Assembly: GCA_019114985.1 (NCBI GenBank)
Contig: DXEM01000006.1
Location: 62,001-126,000, forward strand
Reading direction: 5' to 3'
From: Candidatus Anaerostipes excrementavium
GTDB taxonomy: Bacteria; Bacillota; Clostridia; Lachnospirales; Lachnospiraceae
Length of the DNA: 64,000 bases
Part shown: positions 45,695 to 52,751 of the stretch, in pieces
Position numbering within the stretch: the stretch's first letter is position 1
Layout: every line of letters starts with the position of its first letter
The notes under the pieces: model-generated
The model's database searches: none
What the model was told of the DNA's origin: nothing
Seen by the model: only the letters and a program-made list of their open reading frames with translations
Position numbers and translations under genes: made by a program

Positions 45695-46192
45695 ATGAGC
45701 AGAGAAAGCAATTTAGAATTAGGAGATATTACCCTGCTTGGCAATCAAAATACAAAGTATCCGGACGACTATGCGCCGGAGATCCTCGAGACATTTCCCA
45801 ATAAGCATCCGGAAAATGATTATTTTGTAAAATTTAACGCGCCGGAATTCACAAGCTTATGCCCAATTACCGGACAGCCGGATTTTGCGACAATCTATAT
45901 ATCCTATGTACCGGGAGAGAAGATGGTAGAGAGCAAATCTTTGAAATTATATCTCTATAGTTTCCGCAATCACGGAGACTTTCATGAAGACTGTATGAAT
46001 ATCATTATGAAGGATTTGATTCGTCTGATGGATCCGAAATATATCGAAGTATGGGGAAAATTCACACCAAGAGGAGGAATTTCCATAGATCCTTACTGTA
46101 ATTACGGAAAACCGGGAACGAAATGGGAAGAGGTGGCATGGAACCGATTATCAAATCACGACCTGTATCCGGAGAAGATTGATAATCGATAA
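45695..46192 (+). CDS. queF: NADPH-dependent preQ0 reductase
   Basis: 165 residues, the short unimodular form. Reduces 7-cyano-7-deazaguanine to preQ1 in queuosine synthesis. The nucleophilic Cys is in [13 protein letters not shown] and the NADPH/QueF motif is [30 protein letters not shown] precedes ATG 45695. No other queuosine genes are in the window, so it is a solitary unit; preQ0 may come from elsewhere in the genome. Confidence 0.95.
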   Translation: MSRESNLELGDITLLGNQNTKYPDDYAPEILETFPNKHPENDYFVKFNAPEFTSLCPITGQPDFATIYISYVPGEKMVESKSLKLYLYSFRNHGDFHEDCMNIIMKDLIRLMDPKYIEVWGKFTPRGGISIDPYCNYGKPGTKWEEVAWNRLSNHDLYPEKIDNR

Positions 46193-46230
46193 AGGAAGGA
46201 TATTTTTCTTTTAGAGGAATTTATAGTTTC

Positions 46231-46364
46231 TTTAGAATTGTTTATAAGCAGTACATTGAATTGAGAGAGGATTTTGGTATACTAAAGACATAGTTTTTCA
46301 TATATATTTTAATCCTCTCTTTTCATTTTAAGCTCCGCAGACCCTGCGGAGCCTATTATTTTTT
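46231..46364 (+). ncRNA. Tandem small RNA, copy 1 with promoter
   Basis: TTGAAT (46256-46261), a 16-bp spacer and TATACT (46278-46283) precede AAAGACATAGTTTTTCATAT, an A/T-rich run, AATCCTCTCTTTT, and an intrinsic terminator GCTCCGCAG/CTGCGGAGC (46332-46352) with a T-run. The expected transcript is about 46289-46364, roughly 75 nt, without a reading frame. The motif CCUCUC could pair with GAGAGG-type ribosome binding sites. The -10, 5' segment and CCUCUC motif are repeated 189 bp downstream. Confidence 0.65.
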
Positions 46365-46419
46365 CTGGGATTGTATTTTCTTATTTAACATATTTTCGGA
46401 TTATAAAATTTATAATTTG

Positions 46420-46549
46420 TTTAGAATTGTTTATAAGAAGTATATTGAATCGGCAAAGGATTCTGCTATACTAAAGACATAGTTTTTCATATATATTTTT
46501 TAATCCTCTCTTTTTGAAATAGCTTTGTGAGAGCAAAGCTATTTTTTTT
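46420..46549 (+). ncRNA. Tandem small RNA, copy 2 with promoter
   Basis: TTGAAT (46445-46450), a 16-bp spacer and TATACT (46467-46472) precede the same 5' segment as copy 1, again ending AATCCTCTCTTTTT. The terminator, ATAGCTTTG/CAAAGCTAT (46519-46542) plus TTTTTTTT, is unrelated in sequence to that of copy 1, so the hairpin shape but not its bases is kept. Expected RNA about 46478-46549. Confidence 0.65.
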
Positions 46550-46578
46550 GCATTATCAAACGCATGGAGGAATAGTTA
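46549..46578. repeat. Right-end relic of the 174-bp TIR element
   Basis: TGCATTATCAAACGCATGG and GAATAGTTA match bases 38170-38199 except at two positions. Only the right end is present, directly after the second small-RNA terminator. Confidence 0.65.
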
Positions 46579-46608
46579 CCACCTAATTTGAATTTTTCTG
46601 AAAAGTGG

Positions 46609-46680
46609 TTGACCTTTGGGAAAAAACGTGCTATGCTAAACAAGCTAGACTTTAGCGTTGGAAGAAGGTCTTTTTTTTAT
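46609..46680 (+). promoter_or_regulatory. Promoter and attenuator-like hairpin of rpmG-secE-nusG
   Basis: TTGACC (46609-46614), 17-bp spacer, TATGCT (46632-46637). Within 10 bases of the expected transcript start, AGACTTT (46647-46653) can pair with AAGGTCT (46665-46671), followed by eight T residues. This would end transcription before rpmG unless it is relieved, so it may be an attenuator. Confidence 0.55.
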
Positions 46681-46724
46681 GCCTTATTTTAATGAATTTT
46701 AAAATTACAATGGAGGTGGAAGTT

Positions 46725-46874
46725 GTGCGCACAAGAGTAACATTAGAATGTACAGAATGTAAACAGCGTAATTACAACATGACGAAGGATAAGAAAACTC
46801 ATCCGGAACGCATGGAAACAAAGAAATACTGCAAGTTCTGTAAAAAACACACATTGCACAAAGAAACAAAGTAA
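46725..46874 (+). CDS. rpmG: 50S ribosomal protein L33
   Basis: 49 residues from GTG 46725, six bases after GGAGGTGG. Zinc-binding form: C-x2-C in [10 protein letters not shown] and C-x2-C in [12 protein letters not shown] 46692 is in frame but lies upstream of the ribosome binding site and would add a non-conserved 11-residue extension. First gene of the usual rpmG-secE-nusG order. Confidence 0.93.
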   Translation: MRTRVTLECTECKQRNYNMTKDKKTHPERMETKKYCKFCKKHTLHKETK

Positions 46875-46910
46875 AGTTTCCGGTATGACCCAGACTTAAG
46901 GAAGTGGAGT

Positions 46911-47108
46911 ATGGAGAAAACGAAGAAAGCAAAAAAGACAAACTGGTTTAAGCAGATGAAAGCTGAATTCGACAGAATTATCTGGCCGACCAAAGGAAGA
47001 ATTGCAAAAGAAACAGCAGTTGTAGTTATCTGTGCGGTTATTATCGGTATTGTCGTCGCTGTCTTAGACATGGGGCTTCAATATGGAATACAGGCACTGG
47101 TAGGATAG
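46911..47108 (+). CDS. secE: Preprotein translocase subunit SecE
   Basis: 65 residues, the short single-helix form. Basic amphipathic segment NWFKQMKAEFDRIIWPTKG is the conserved cytoplasmic helix; residues about 39-60 are the membrane span. Clamps the SecY channel. The usual place, between rpmG and nusG; AAGTGGAGT precedes the ATG. Confidence 0.93.
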   Translation: MEKTKKAKKTNWFKQMKAEFDRIIWPTKGRIAKETAVVVICAVIIGIVVAVLDMGLQYGIQALVG

Positions 47109-47123
47109 AGGTAAGGAGAATTT

Positions 47124-47672
47124 ATGGCAGAAGCAAATTGGTATGTCGTTCATACTTATTCAGGATATGAGAATAAGGTCAAAGCGAATCTTGAGAAGAC
47201 CATTGAGAACCGCAAGCTTCAGGATGAGATTCTGGAAGTGCGGGTACCGCTGGAAGATGTGGTAGAACTTAAGAATGGTGTGAAAAAGCAAGTTTCAAAG
47301 AAAATGTTTCCGGGATATGTGCTGATTCACATGGTGATGAATGATGACACTTGGTATGTCGTAAGGAACACCAGGGGCGTTACAGGATTTGTAGGTCCAG
47401 GATCAAAGCCGGTTCCGCTTACTCCTGCTGAAATGAAACCGTTAGGAATCCAGCTGGGTGGAGGAACGAAAGACGAGGCAGAGAAACGAGAGAAAGTCGA
47501 ATTGGATGCCGAAGTCGGAGACATGGTAGTTGTAACTTCTGGTGCTTGGGAAGGAACAACAAGTGCAATTACTGCAATTAATGAGCACAAGCAGAAAGTA
47601 ACCATCGAGGTCGAGATGTTCGGAAGAGCGACTTCAATGGAGATTGATTTCTTGGATGTCAAGAAAGTGTAA
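47124..47672 (+). CDS. nusG: Transcription elongation factor NusG
   Basis: 182 residues. NGN domain begins WYVVHTYSGYENKVKANLE and includes MFPGYVLIHM and VRNTRGVTGFVG; C-terminal KOW domain has VGDMVVVTSGAWEGTTSAI. Binds RNA polymerase and links it to Rho or ribosomes. AAGGAGAATTT before the ATG; 15 bases after secE. Confidence 0.97.
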   Translation: MAEANWYVVHTYSGYENKVKANLEKTIENRKLQDEILEVRVPLEDVVELKNGVKKQVSKKMFPGYVLIHMVMNDDTWYVVRNTRGVTGFVGPGSKPVPLTPAEMKPLGIQLGGGTKDEAEKREKVELDAEVGDMVVVTSGAWEGTTSAITAINEHKQKVTIEVEMFGRATSMEIDFLDVKKV

Positions 47673-47705
47673 CAAAATAAAGAAGGAGAGACTCTTTATT
47701 TGAGA

Positions 47706-47736
47706 CAAGTGGGAGGGCTATCCCGTAATTACCACA
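47706..47736 (+). promoter_or_regulatory. L1-binding mRNA mimic before rplK
   Basis: GTGGGAGGGCT (47709-47719) with CCC and ATTACCAC opposite forms a hairpin with an asymmetric loop. It copies the 23S rRNA L1 site, in which GUGGGAGGCU stands opposite AUACCAC. A nearly identical site precedes rplA. L1 binding would repress translation of rplK-rplA. Confidence 0.7.
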
Positions 47737-47757
47737 ATAATCAGGAGGTTAACGATT

Positions 47758-48183
47758 ATGGCAAAGAAAGTAGAAGGTTATATCAAACTTCAGATTCCAG
47801 CAGGAAAGGCAACACCTGCACCACCAGTAGGACCTGCACTTGGTCAGCATGGTGTAAATATCGTACAGTTCACAAAGGAATTTAACGCAAGAACAGCAGA
47901 TCAGGGAGATCTTGTCATTCCTGTTGTTATCACAGTATATCAGGACAGAAGCTTCAGCTTCATCACAAAGACTCCGCCGGCTGCAGTTTTATTAAAGAAA
48001 GCATGCAAGATCCAGTCCGGATCAGGCGAGCCAAACAGAAAGAAAGTAGCATCTATCTCTAAAGAAGAGATCCAGAAGATCGCTGAGACAAAGATGAAAG
48101 ATTTAAATGCAGGATCCATCGAAGCAGCTATGAGCATGATTGCAGGAACTGCAAGAAGCATGGGAATCACTGTAGAAGAGTAG
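47758..48183 (+). CDS. rplK: 50S ribosomal protein L11
   Basis: 141 residues, full length. [20 protein letters not shown] and LGQHGVN at the start, then [15 protein letters not shown] and [12 protein letters not shown] at the end are textbook L11. Binds the GTPase-associated centre of 23S rRNA. AGGAGGTT precedes the ATG, after an L1-binding mimic. Confidence 0.97.
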   Translation: MAKKVEGYIKLQIPAGKATPAPPVGPALGQHGVNIVQFTKEFNARTADQGDLVIPVVITVYQDRSFSFITKTPPAAVLLKKACKIQSGSGEPNRKKVASISKEEIQKIAETKMKDLNAGSIEAAMSMIAGTARSMGITVEE

Positions 48184-48211
48184 ACAGCGGTCTGAAAGAT
48201 AAAAATGACAA

Positions 48212-48241
48212 GTGGGAGGGCTGGCTTCCCGATATTACCAC
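48212..48241 (+). promoter_or_regulatory. Second L1-binding mRNA mimic, before rplA
   Basis: GTGGGAGGGCT (48212-48222), CTTCCCG and ATATTACCAC (48232-48241) repeat the structure at 47706 with small changes. The AGGAGG of rplA directly abuts it, so L1 binding could cover the ribosome binding site. Confidence 0.7.
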
Positions 48242-48256
48242 AGGAGGTATTTTAGA

Positions 48257-48949
48257 ATGAAAAAAGGTAAGAGATATGTGGAACTTGCGAAATTAGTTGA
48301 CAGAACAACAACTTACGAGACATCAGAAGCAGTTTCATTAGTAAAAAAATTAGCAAATGCAAAATTTGACGAGACAATCGAAGCTCATATCCGTCTTGGT
48401 GTTGATGGACGTCAGGCAGATCAGCAGATCCGTGGAGCAGTTGTACTGCCGCACGGAACAGGAAAAGAAGTAAAAGTTCTTGTATTCGCAAAGGATGCAA
48501 AGGCAGAAGAAGCAAAAGCAGCCGGAGCAGAATTCGTAGGAGCAGAGGAATTAATTCCAAAGATCCAGAAAGAGAACTGGTTTGACTTTGATGTTGTAGT
48601 AGCAACTCCGGATATGATGGGTATCGTCGGTCGTTTAGGACGTGATCTCGGACCAAAAGGTTTAATGCCGAATCCGAAAGCCGGAACTGTAACCATGGAT
48701 GTTGCAAATGCAATCAAAGAAATCAAAGCAGGTAAGATCGAATATAGATTAGACAAATCTAACATCATCCACGTACCAGTAGGAAAAGCTTCCTTTACGG
48801 AAGAACAGTTAGCGGACAACTTCCAGACGTTAATCGATGCAATTATCAAAGCAAAACCTGCTGCAGCAAAAGGTCAGTATTTTAGAAATGTAACAATTTC
48901 TTCTACAATGGGACCTGGAGTGAAAGTTGATACAACAAAATTTGCTTAA
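48257..48949 (+). CDS. rplA: 50S ribosomal protein L1
   Basis: 230 residues. ATG 48257 follows AGGAGGTATT; the longer frame from 48212 runs through the L1 mimic and is not real. Signatures: [20 protein letters not shown] split by a normal loop, [31 protein letters not shown], and [17 protein letters not shown] at the end. Forms the L1 stalk and represses its own operon. Confidence 0.97.
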   Translation: MKKGKRYVELAKLVDRTTTYETSEAVSLVKKLANAKFDETIEAHIRLGVDGRQADQQIRGAVVLPHGTGKEVKVLVFAKDAKAEEAKAAGAEFVGAEELIPKIQKENWFDFDVVVATPDMMGIVGRLGRDLGPKGLMPNPKAGTVTMDVANAIKEIKAGKIEYRLDKSNIIHVPVGKASFTEEQLADNFQTLIDAIIKAKPAAAKGQYFRNVTISSTMGPGVKVDTTKFA

Positions 48950-48961
48950 GTCTTAACAATC

Positions 48962-49000
48962 ATCCTCTCTGTGAGAATTCACGGAGGGGATATTTTCTTT
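48962..49000 (+). terminator. Terminator after rplA
   Basis: ATCCTCTCTGTGA (48962-48974) pairs over its full length, with G-U pairs, with TCACGGAGGGGAT (48979-48991), followed by ATTTTCTTT. Confidence 0.75.
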
Positions 49001-49043
49001 CGCCGGGAATCTTTCTTGTATTGGAAAAAATACAAGAAAAAAT

Positions 49044-49072
49044 TTGACAAGCAGATACAATTATGATATCTT
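49044..49072 (+). promoter_or_regulatory. rplJL promoter
   Basis: TTGACA (49044-49049), 17-bp spacer, TATCTT (49067-49072), shortly before the L10 leader. It makes rplJL a unit separate from rplKA. Confidence 0.75.
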
Positions 49073-49080
49073 TATAAAGT

Positions 49081-49195
49081 ATTACTGCCGAAGACAGTAG
49101 GTGCCGCAAGGCGTAACGTAGAACTACCTACCGAGGAGAATCATTAGTATGACTAATTATGCCCTTTGTCTTTGGAGACAGAGGGCTTTTCTTTT
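49081..49195 (+). promoter_or_regulatory. L10 leader with attenuator
   Basis: CTGCCGAAGACAGTAGGTGC, CCGCAAGGCG and CCTACCGAGGAG are the conserved elements of the Firmicute L10 leader, to which the L10(L12)4 complex binds. An intrinsic terminator, GCCCTTTGTCT/AGACAGAGGGC (49161-49186) plus TTTTCTTTTT, follows, so control is by attenuation. Confidence 0.93.
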
Positions 49196-49243
49196 TAAGG
49201 TGCGGCGGTACACGAAAATAAATCAAGGAGGTGCACCATTTCA

Positions 49244-49747
49244 ATGGCAAAAGTTGAATTAAAACAACCGATTGTAGACGAAATCAAGGCATTACTTGCA
49301 GATGCACAGTCAGCAGTTCTGGTTTCCTATCGCGGAATTACAGTAGAACAAGACACAGCGATGCGTAGGGAATTAAGAGAAGCAGGCGTTGACTACAAAG
49401 TATACAAGAATACAATGCTTCGTTTTGCGGTAAAGGATACAGAATTTGATTCTTTATCCGGAGATCTGACAGGACCAACTGCAATTGCTGTTTCTAAGAC
49501 AGATGCGACAGCTCCTGCAAGAATCATCGCAAAATATGCAAAAGATGTCGAAGCATTAGAGATGAAGTCCGGAGTTGTAGAAGGAACATTCTATGACAAA
49601 GACGGAATCCAGGTGATCGCAAGTATCCCATCAAGAGACGAATTGCTTGCCAAATTCCTTGGAAGTATCCAGTCTCCAATCACGAACTTTGCTCGTGTTA
49701 TTAATCAGATCGCTGAAAAAGGCGGAGCAGCAGAAGCTGCTGAATAA
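49244..49747 (+). CDS. rplJ: 50S ribosomal protein L10
   Basis: 167 residues. AKVELKQPIVDEIKALLADA and VSYRGITVEQDTAMRRELRE identify it; the C-terminal helix NFARVINQIAEKGG docks the L7/L12 dimers. AAGGAGGTGCACC precedes ATG 49244. Regulated by the leader upstream. Confidence 0.97.
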   Translation: MAKVELKQPIVDEIKALLADAQSAVLVSYRGITVEQDTAMRRELREAGVDYKVYKNTMLRFAVKDTEFDSLSGDLTGPTAIAVSKTDATAPARIIAKYAKDVEALEMKSGVVEGTFYDKDGIQVIASIPSRDELLAKFLGSIQSPITNFARVINQIAEKGGAAEAAE

Positions 49748-49787
49748 TCAGTATTAAGTAATAAGAAAAATCAGGAGGAAAATCATT

Positions 49788-50150
49788 ATGACAACTCAGG
49801 AAATTATTGAAGTTATCAAAGGTTTATCAGTATTAGAATTAAATGAATTAGTAAAAGCTTGTGAAGAAGAATTCGGTGTATCTGCAGCAGCAGGTGTTGT
49901 TGTAGCAGCAGCAGGAGCTGACGGCGGAGCAGAAGAAAAAGACGAATTCGATGTAGAATTAACAGAAATCGGATCTGCAAAAGTTAAAGTTATCAAAGCA
50001 GTTCGTGAAATCACAGGACTTGGATTAAAAGAAGCAAAAGAATTAGTTGACGGAGCTCCTAAAGTAGTAAAAGAAGCTGTATCTAAAGCAGAAGCAGAAG
50101 ATATCAAAACAAAACTTGAAGAGCAGGGAGCTAAAGTTACTCTTAAATAA
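49788..50150 (+). CDS. rplL: 50S ribosomal protein L7/L12
   Basis: 120 residues with N-terminal dimerisation helices, an Ala-rich hinge ([16 protein letters not shown]) and the C-terminal factor-binding domain ([20 protein letters not shown] split; [15 protein letters not shown]). AGGAGGAAAATC precedes the ATG. A terminator follows immediately and rpoB is not adjacent, which is unusual. Confidence 0.97.
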   Translation: MTTQEIIEVIKGLSVLELNELVKACEEEFGVSAAAGVVVAAAGADGGAEEKDEFDVELTEIGSAKVKVIKAVREITGLGLKEAKELVDGAPKVVKEAVSKAEAEDIKTKLEEQGAKVTLK

Positions 50151-50185
50151 TTTAAGAGAGATTCTTTGCGAAATACGAATGAATG

Positions 50186-50228
50186 AAAACTGTCGGGCTG
50201 ATATCATATCAGTTCGGCAGTTTTTTTC
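50186..50228 (+). terminator. Terminator of rplJL
   Basis: AACTGTCGG-CTGATAT pairs with ATATCAG-TTCGGCAGTT, followed by TTTTTTT. It closes the ribosomal unit before the inserted carbohydrate genes. Confidence 0.9.
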
Positions 50229-50294
50229 GTTAGAAAACATTGTTCCTATAAAATAAAAAACGTAAATGTGTACTCTTTGACTGAGAATTGCCTC

Positions 50295-50351
50295 TTATTA
50301 TTACAAATGGTAATATTACCACTTGTAATAATAAAAAGTTCATAGTACAAT
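50295..50351 (+). promoter_or_regulatory. Double GntR operator on the PTS IIA promoter
   Basis: 50295-50334 is a 40-bp palindrome with a single mismatch. It consists of two abutting 15-bp sites, ATTACAAATGGTAAT (50300-50314) and ATTACCACTTGTAAT (50315-50329), with TTATT/AATAA outer arms. The promoter TTGTAA (50323-50328), 17-bp spacer, TACAAT (50346-50351) overlaps the second site, so binding would repress. Confidence 0.75.
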
Positions 50352-50413
50352 ATAAGAGAAAAAAGATAAAAAAGGCGGAACAGCTGCCTGCTATGAAGTG
50401 AAGGAGGAGACAC

Positions 50414-50845
50414 ATGACTGGAATCTTAATAGCGACACATGGAGATTTTGCAGCCGGAATATTAAGCGCAGTTGAATTAATTGCCGGAAAGCAAGAAAAA
50501 GTAGAGACAATCGGACTTCATCATGAAGATGGAATTGAGGAGTTTGAGGAAAGAGTAAACAAGGCATTGGATGATCTGGATGAAGGAGACGGTGTCCTTG
50601 TCTTTGTAGATATTCTCGGAGGAACCCCATCCAATGTGATTTTTCGAAGCTTAAGCAGGAAAAGATTTAAAGCAATTGCCGGGGTTAACATGGCGATGAT
50701 CGTTCAGGCTGTTATGATGCGGGAAGGAATGACAGAGGAAGAATTATATGAAAATGTTCTGGAAGTAGCCAAACAGCCGCCGATCCTTCTGCATGAAATG
50801 TATGAAGAAATGATCACGGAAAATACAGAGGAAGATGAGATTTAG
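50414..50845 (+). CDS. PTS mannose-family IIA component (unit 2)
   Basis: 143 residues. Active His9 in LIATHGDFAAG; second loop VDILGGTPSNV. Donates phosphate to the IIB encoded 2.8 kb downstream. AAGGAGGAGACAC precedes the ATG. It is cut off from the rest of its PTS by a toxin-antitoxin pair and two minus-strand sugar genes, but a shared operator links them. The tail is acidic (TENTEEDEI). Confidence 0.9.
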   Translation: MTGILIATHGDFAAGILSAVELIAGKQEKVETIGLHHEDGIEEFEERVNKALDDLDEGDGVLVFVDILGGTPSNVIFRSLSRKRFKAIAGVNMAMIVQAVMMREGMTEEELYENVLEVAKQPPILLHEMYEEMITENTEEDEI

Positions 50846-50876
50846 GTGAATCATAATTGCAGCTCTATTGCATCTG

Positions 50877-50936
50877 TTGATATTTTTGACTTTTTTGCAT
50901 ATAATGAAAGTAGGGAAAATCCTACTTTCATTATAT
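50877..50936 (+). promoter_or_regulatory. Toxin-antitoxin promoter with operator palindrome
   Basis: TTGATA (50877-50882), 17-bp spacer, TATAAT (50900-50905). A perfect 16-bp inverted repeat, ATATAATGAAAGTAGG (50899-50914) with 50921-50936, covers the -10, fitting autorepression by the AbrB-type antitoxin. Confidence 0.75.
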
Positions 50937-50958
50937 TTATAAAAGGAGGCGCAAAATT

Positions 50959-51234
50959 ATGTTGACAAAAGCGTTTATAGACAATGCAAAGGTTATGGCA
51001 AAAGGACAAATTACGATTCCTAAAGATGTAAGAAATGTTCTTGGTGTGGAAAGTGGAGATCGTGTTACTTTTATTGTTGAAGGTAATACGGTTCGCATTG
51101 TCAATTCTGCTGTTTACGCAATGCAGATGCTGCAAAGTGAGATGGAAGGAGAGGCAGAACGAACAGGGTTGGTTTCAGAAGAAGACGTAATGGCACTTGT
51201 AAAGGAATTGAGAAATGAGGATGGAAAAGGGTGA
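50959..51234 (+). CDS. AbrB/MazE-like antitoxin
   Basis: 91 residues. N-terminal SpoVT-AbrB swapped-hairpin DNA-binding domain: AKGQITIPKDVRNVLGVESG and DRVTFIVEGNTVRIVN. The C-terminal ~40 residues are acidic and probably wrap the toxin. AAAAGGAGGCGC precedes the ATG. The toxin's GTG start overlaps its stop by 4 bases (GTGA). Confidence 0.88.
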   Translation: MLTKAFIDNAKVMAKGQITIPKDVRNVLGVESGDRVTFIVEGNTVRIVNSAVYAMQMLQSEMEGEAERTGLVSEEDVMALVKELRNEDGKG

Positions 51235-51632
51235 GAGTTTTAATTGATACAAATGTTCTTATTTCTGCTGCATTAAGTGCCGGAGGGACTCCTTTTCAGG
51301 CTTATATAAAAGCTGCCTCGTATCCGAATCGAGGGTTGATCTGCGAACAAAATGTAGACGAAATGAAACGAATATTTAATAAAAAATTTCCAGATCGATT
51401 AACTTCATTAGACAAATTTTTATCTATGGCACTATTAACATTAGAATTAGTTCCTATTCCCACGAATGAAAATGAATCAGAAGTACTTATTAGGGATGTA
51501 AAGGATCGTCCAATTTTGCGTGCTGCAATTGATGCTAGAGCGGATGTGCTTCTCACTGGCGATAAAGACTTTTTAGAATCCGGTGTAAAGGAGCTAAAGA
51601 TTATGACACCTGCTGAGTTTTTGAAAGATTAA
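51231..51632 (+). CDS. PIN-domain toxin (PilT-like ribonuclease)
   Basis: 133 residues. RVLIDTNVLISAALSAGGTP gives the first catalytic Asp; the acidic partner residues are in VDEMKRIF and ARADVLLTGDKDFLE, the usual PIN C-terminus. Probable endoribonuclease held in check by the AbrB-type protein. GTG start overlaps the antitoxin stop, giving tight coupling. More A+T-rich than neighbours, consistent with transfer. Confidence 0.88.
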   Translation: MRVLIDTNVLISAALSAGGTPFQAYIKAASYPNRGLICEQNVDEMKRIFNKKFPDRLTSLDKFLSMALLTLELVPIPTNENESEVLIRDVKDRPILRAAIDARADVLLTGDKDFLESGVKELKIMTPAEFLKD

Positions 51633-51650
51633 CATATAAATATTTACGAA

Positions 51651-51777
51651 GAGGGTGTCGCAAAATCATCGGATTAGATGGTGGCGATGCCCTCTTTCCG
51701 CGACTTTTTAGGCATAAAAGTGAAGCTGTTGCTCCAGTAGATTATTTACCTACTTTTGCAACAGCCTTTTTTTATAT
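51651..51777. repeat. Two hairpins between toxin and aldolase genes
   Basis: Hairpin 1: GAGGGTGTCGC with GCGATGCCCTC (51651-51695). Hairpin 2: GCTGTTGC (51725-51732) with GCAACAGC (51758-51765) plus TTTTTTT. The outer ends, GAGGGTGTCGCAAAA and the reverse complement of TTTTGCAACAGCC, look alike, as would the ends of a decayed insertion element. They also act as terminators for convergent genes. Confidence 0.6.
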
Positions 51778-51779
51778 GC

Positions 51780-52661
51780 CTACAGGATGGAATCTGCGAA
51801 TATTTTCATAGCGGCTTTTACATCCTCTTTTACCCCTTCTTTTCCTGCAGCAAGAATATCATGAAGGAAGATCTCTCCTTCTCCAACGGATTGGACATAT
51901 TCACGAATTCGATTGCCGCCGGCCATTGCGCCGTACGTATAATAGTTGATCTTCGTAATGCCGTTTCGGATCGCAGTTTTGAAGTCTTCATCAGAGACGC
52001 CGGAGCCGCCGTGCATAACGAAAGGAATATCAATCTCATTTTTTATTTCTGTGATACGATTTAAATCGAGTTTCGGTTCTGTAAGATATACGCCGTGAGT
52101 TGTTCCGAAAGAAATTGCCAGGGCGTCCACATCAGTTCCTTCAACGAAGGTTTTAGCGGTGACTGGATCGGTATAGCAATCATCTAAGGAATCGAAATCT
52201 TCTGCGCCGACTGCTCCGCGGCCTTCACCGCCTCCGACAGAGGATGTGAAGATGTGCCCCAGTTCTGCTTCTACGGAGACACCGGCAGCGTGAGCAATTT
52301 TCACGATTTCTTTTGTTTCGTTAAAGTTTTCCTCATAACTCTTGGATGAAGCATCATACATAATGGAAGTAAAGCCGAGCCGGATTGCCTGGACGCATAG
52401 ATCAAAAGAAGCACCATGATCAAGGTGTACGCAGACAGGTACGGAAGCACGTTTTGCGTAGTCCAGCATGATCGGTCCGATTTCCTGCATGGAAATTAGG
52501 TTTTCGTGAACTTCCGCATGCTGCAATATCACCGGTACATTCAATTCTTCCGCGGCAGAAATGACTGCCTGGATAGATTCTAAATTGGGAACATTAAAAG
52601 CTCCGACTGCATATTTTCTTTCCTTCGCATCTTCTAAAATTTCTTTCATCGTTACTAACAT
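51780..52661 (-). CDS. Class II fructose/tagatose-bisphosphate aldolase (unit 2)
   Basis: 293 residues. Catalytic Asp and zinc His in VCVHLDHGAS, zinc ligands in VEAELGHI and TTHGVY, phosphate loop MHGGSGVSDED, and NYYTYGAMAG near the end. ATG 52661 (MLVTMKEIL) follows ATGGAGGTAAATG; an in-frame ATG at 52676 overlaps that site. Two GntR operators precede it. Probably splits the ketose bisphosphate formed in this pathway to triose phosphates. A distant paralog serves unit 1 (16.6 kb). Confidence 0.9.
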   Translation of the reverse strand: MLVTMKEILEDAKERKYAVGAFNVPNLESIQAVISAAEELNVPVILQHAEVHENLISMQEIGPIMLDYAKRASVPVCVHLDHGASFDLCVQAIRLGFTSIMYDASSKSYEENFNETKEIVKIAHAAGVSVEAELGHIFTSSVGGGEGRGAVGAEDFDSLDDCYTDPVTAKTFVEGTDVDALAISFGTTHGVYLTEPKLDLNRITEIKNEIDIPFVMHGGSGVSDEDFKTAIRNGITKINYYTYGAMAGGNRIREYVQSVGEGEIFLHDILAAGKEGVKEDVKAAMKIFADSIL

Positions 52662-52706
52662 ATCATTTACCTCCATTGTAATTTTTAGACATTCTTTTAA
52701 AAAATT

Positions 52707-52751
52707 ATAACCGATGGTAATTTTAAAGTCAATAATATTACCAATGGTATT
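52707..52751 (-). promoter_or_regulatory. Two GntR operators upstream of the aldolase
   Basis: ATAACCGATGGTAAT (52707-52721) and ATTACCAATGGTATT (52737-52751) lie exactly 30 bp apart, three helix turns. The second overlaps the stop codon of the epimerase gene. Same 15-bp operator as at 50.3 and 53.5 kb. Confidence 0.7.

Noticed and set aside
45205-45744. 179-residue minus-strand frame
   Set aside because: It runs through repeat B, the candidate ncRNA and the start of queF, begins inside queF and has no ribosome binding site. The repeat-derived part recurs at other repeat copies.
45695-45760. preQ1 riboswitch before queF
   Set aside because: Promoter-to-start distance leaves a leader of about 26 nt and no aptamer motif is seen.
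51651-51777. Insertion sequence after the PIN toxin
   Set aside because: Only end-like hairpins are present; no transposase remnant or clear target duplication was found.
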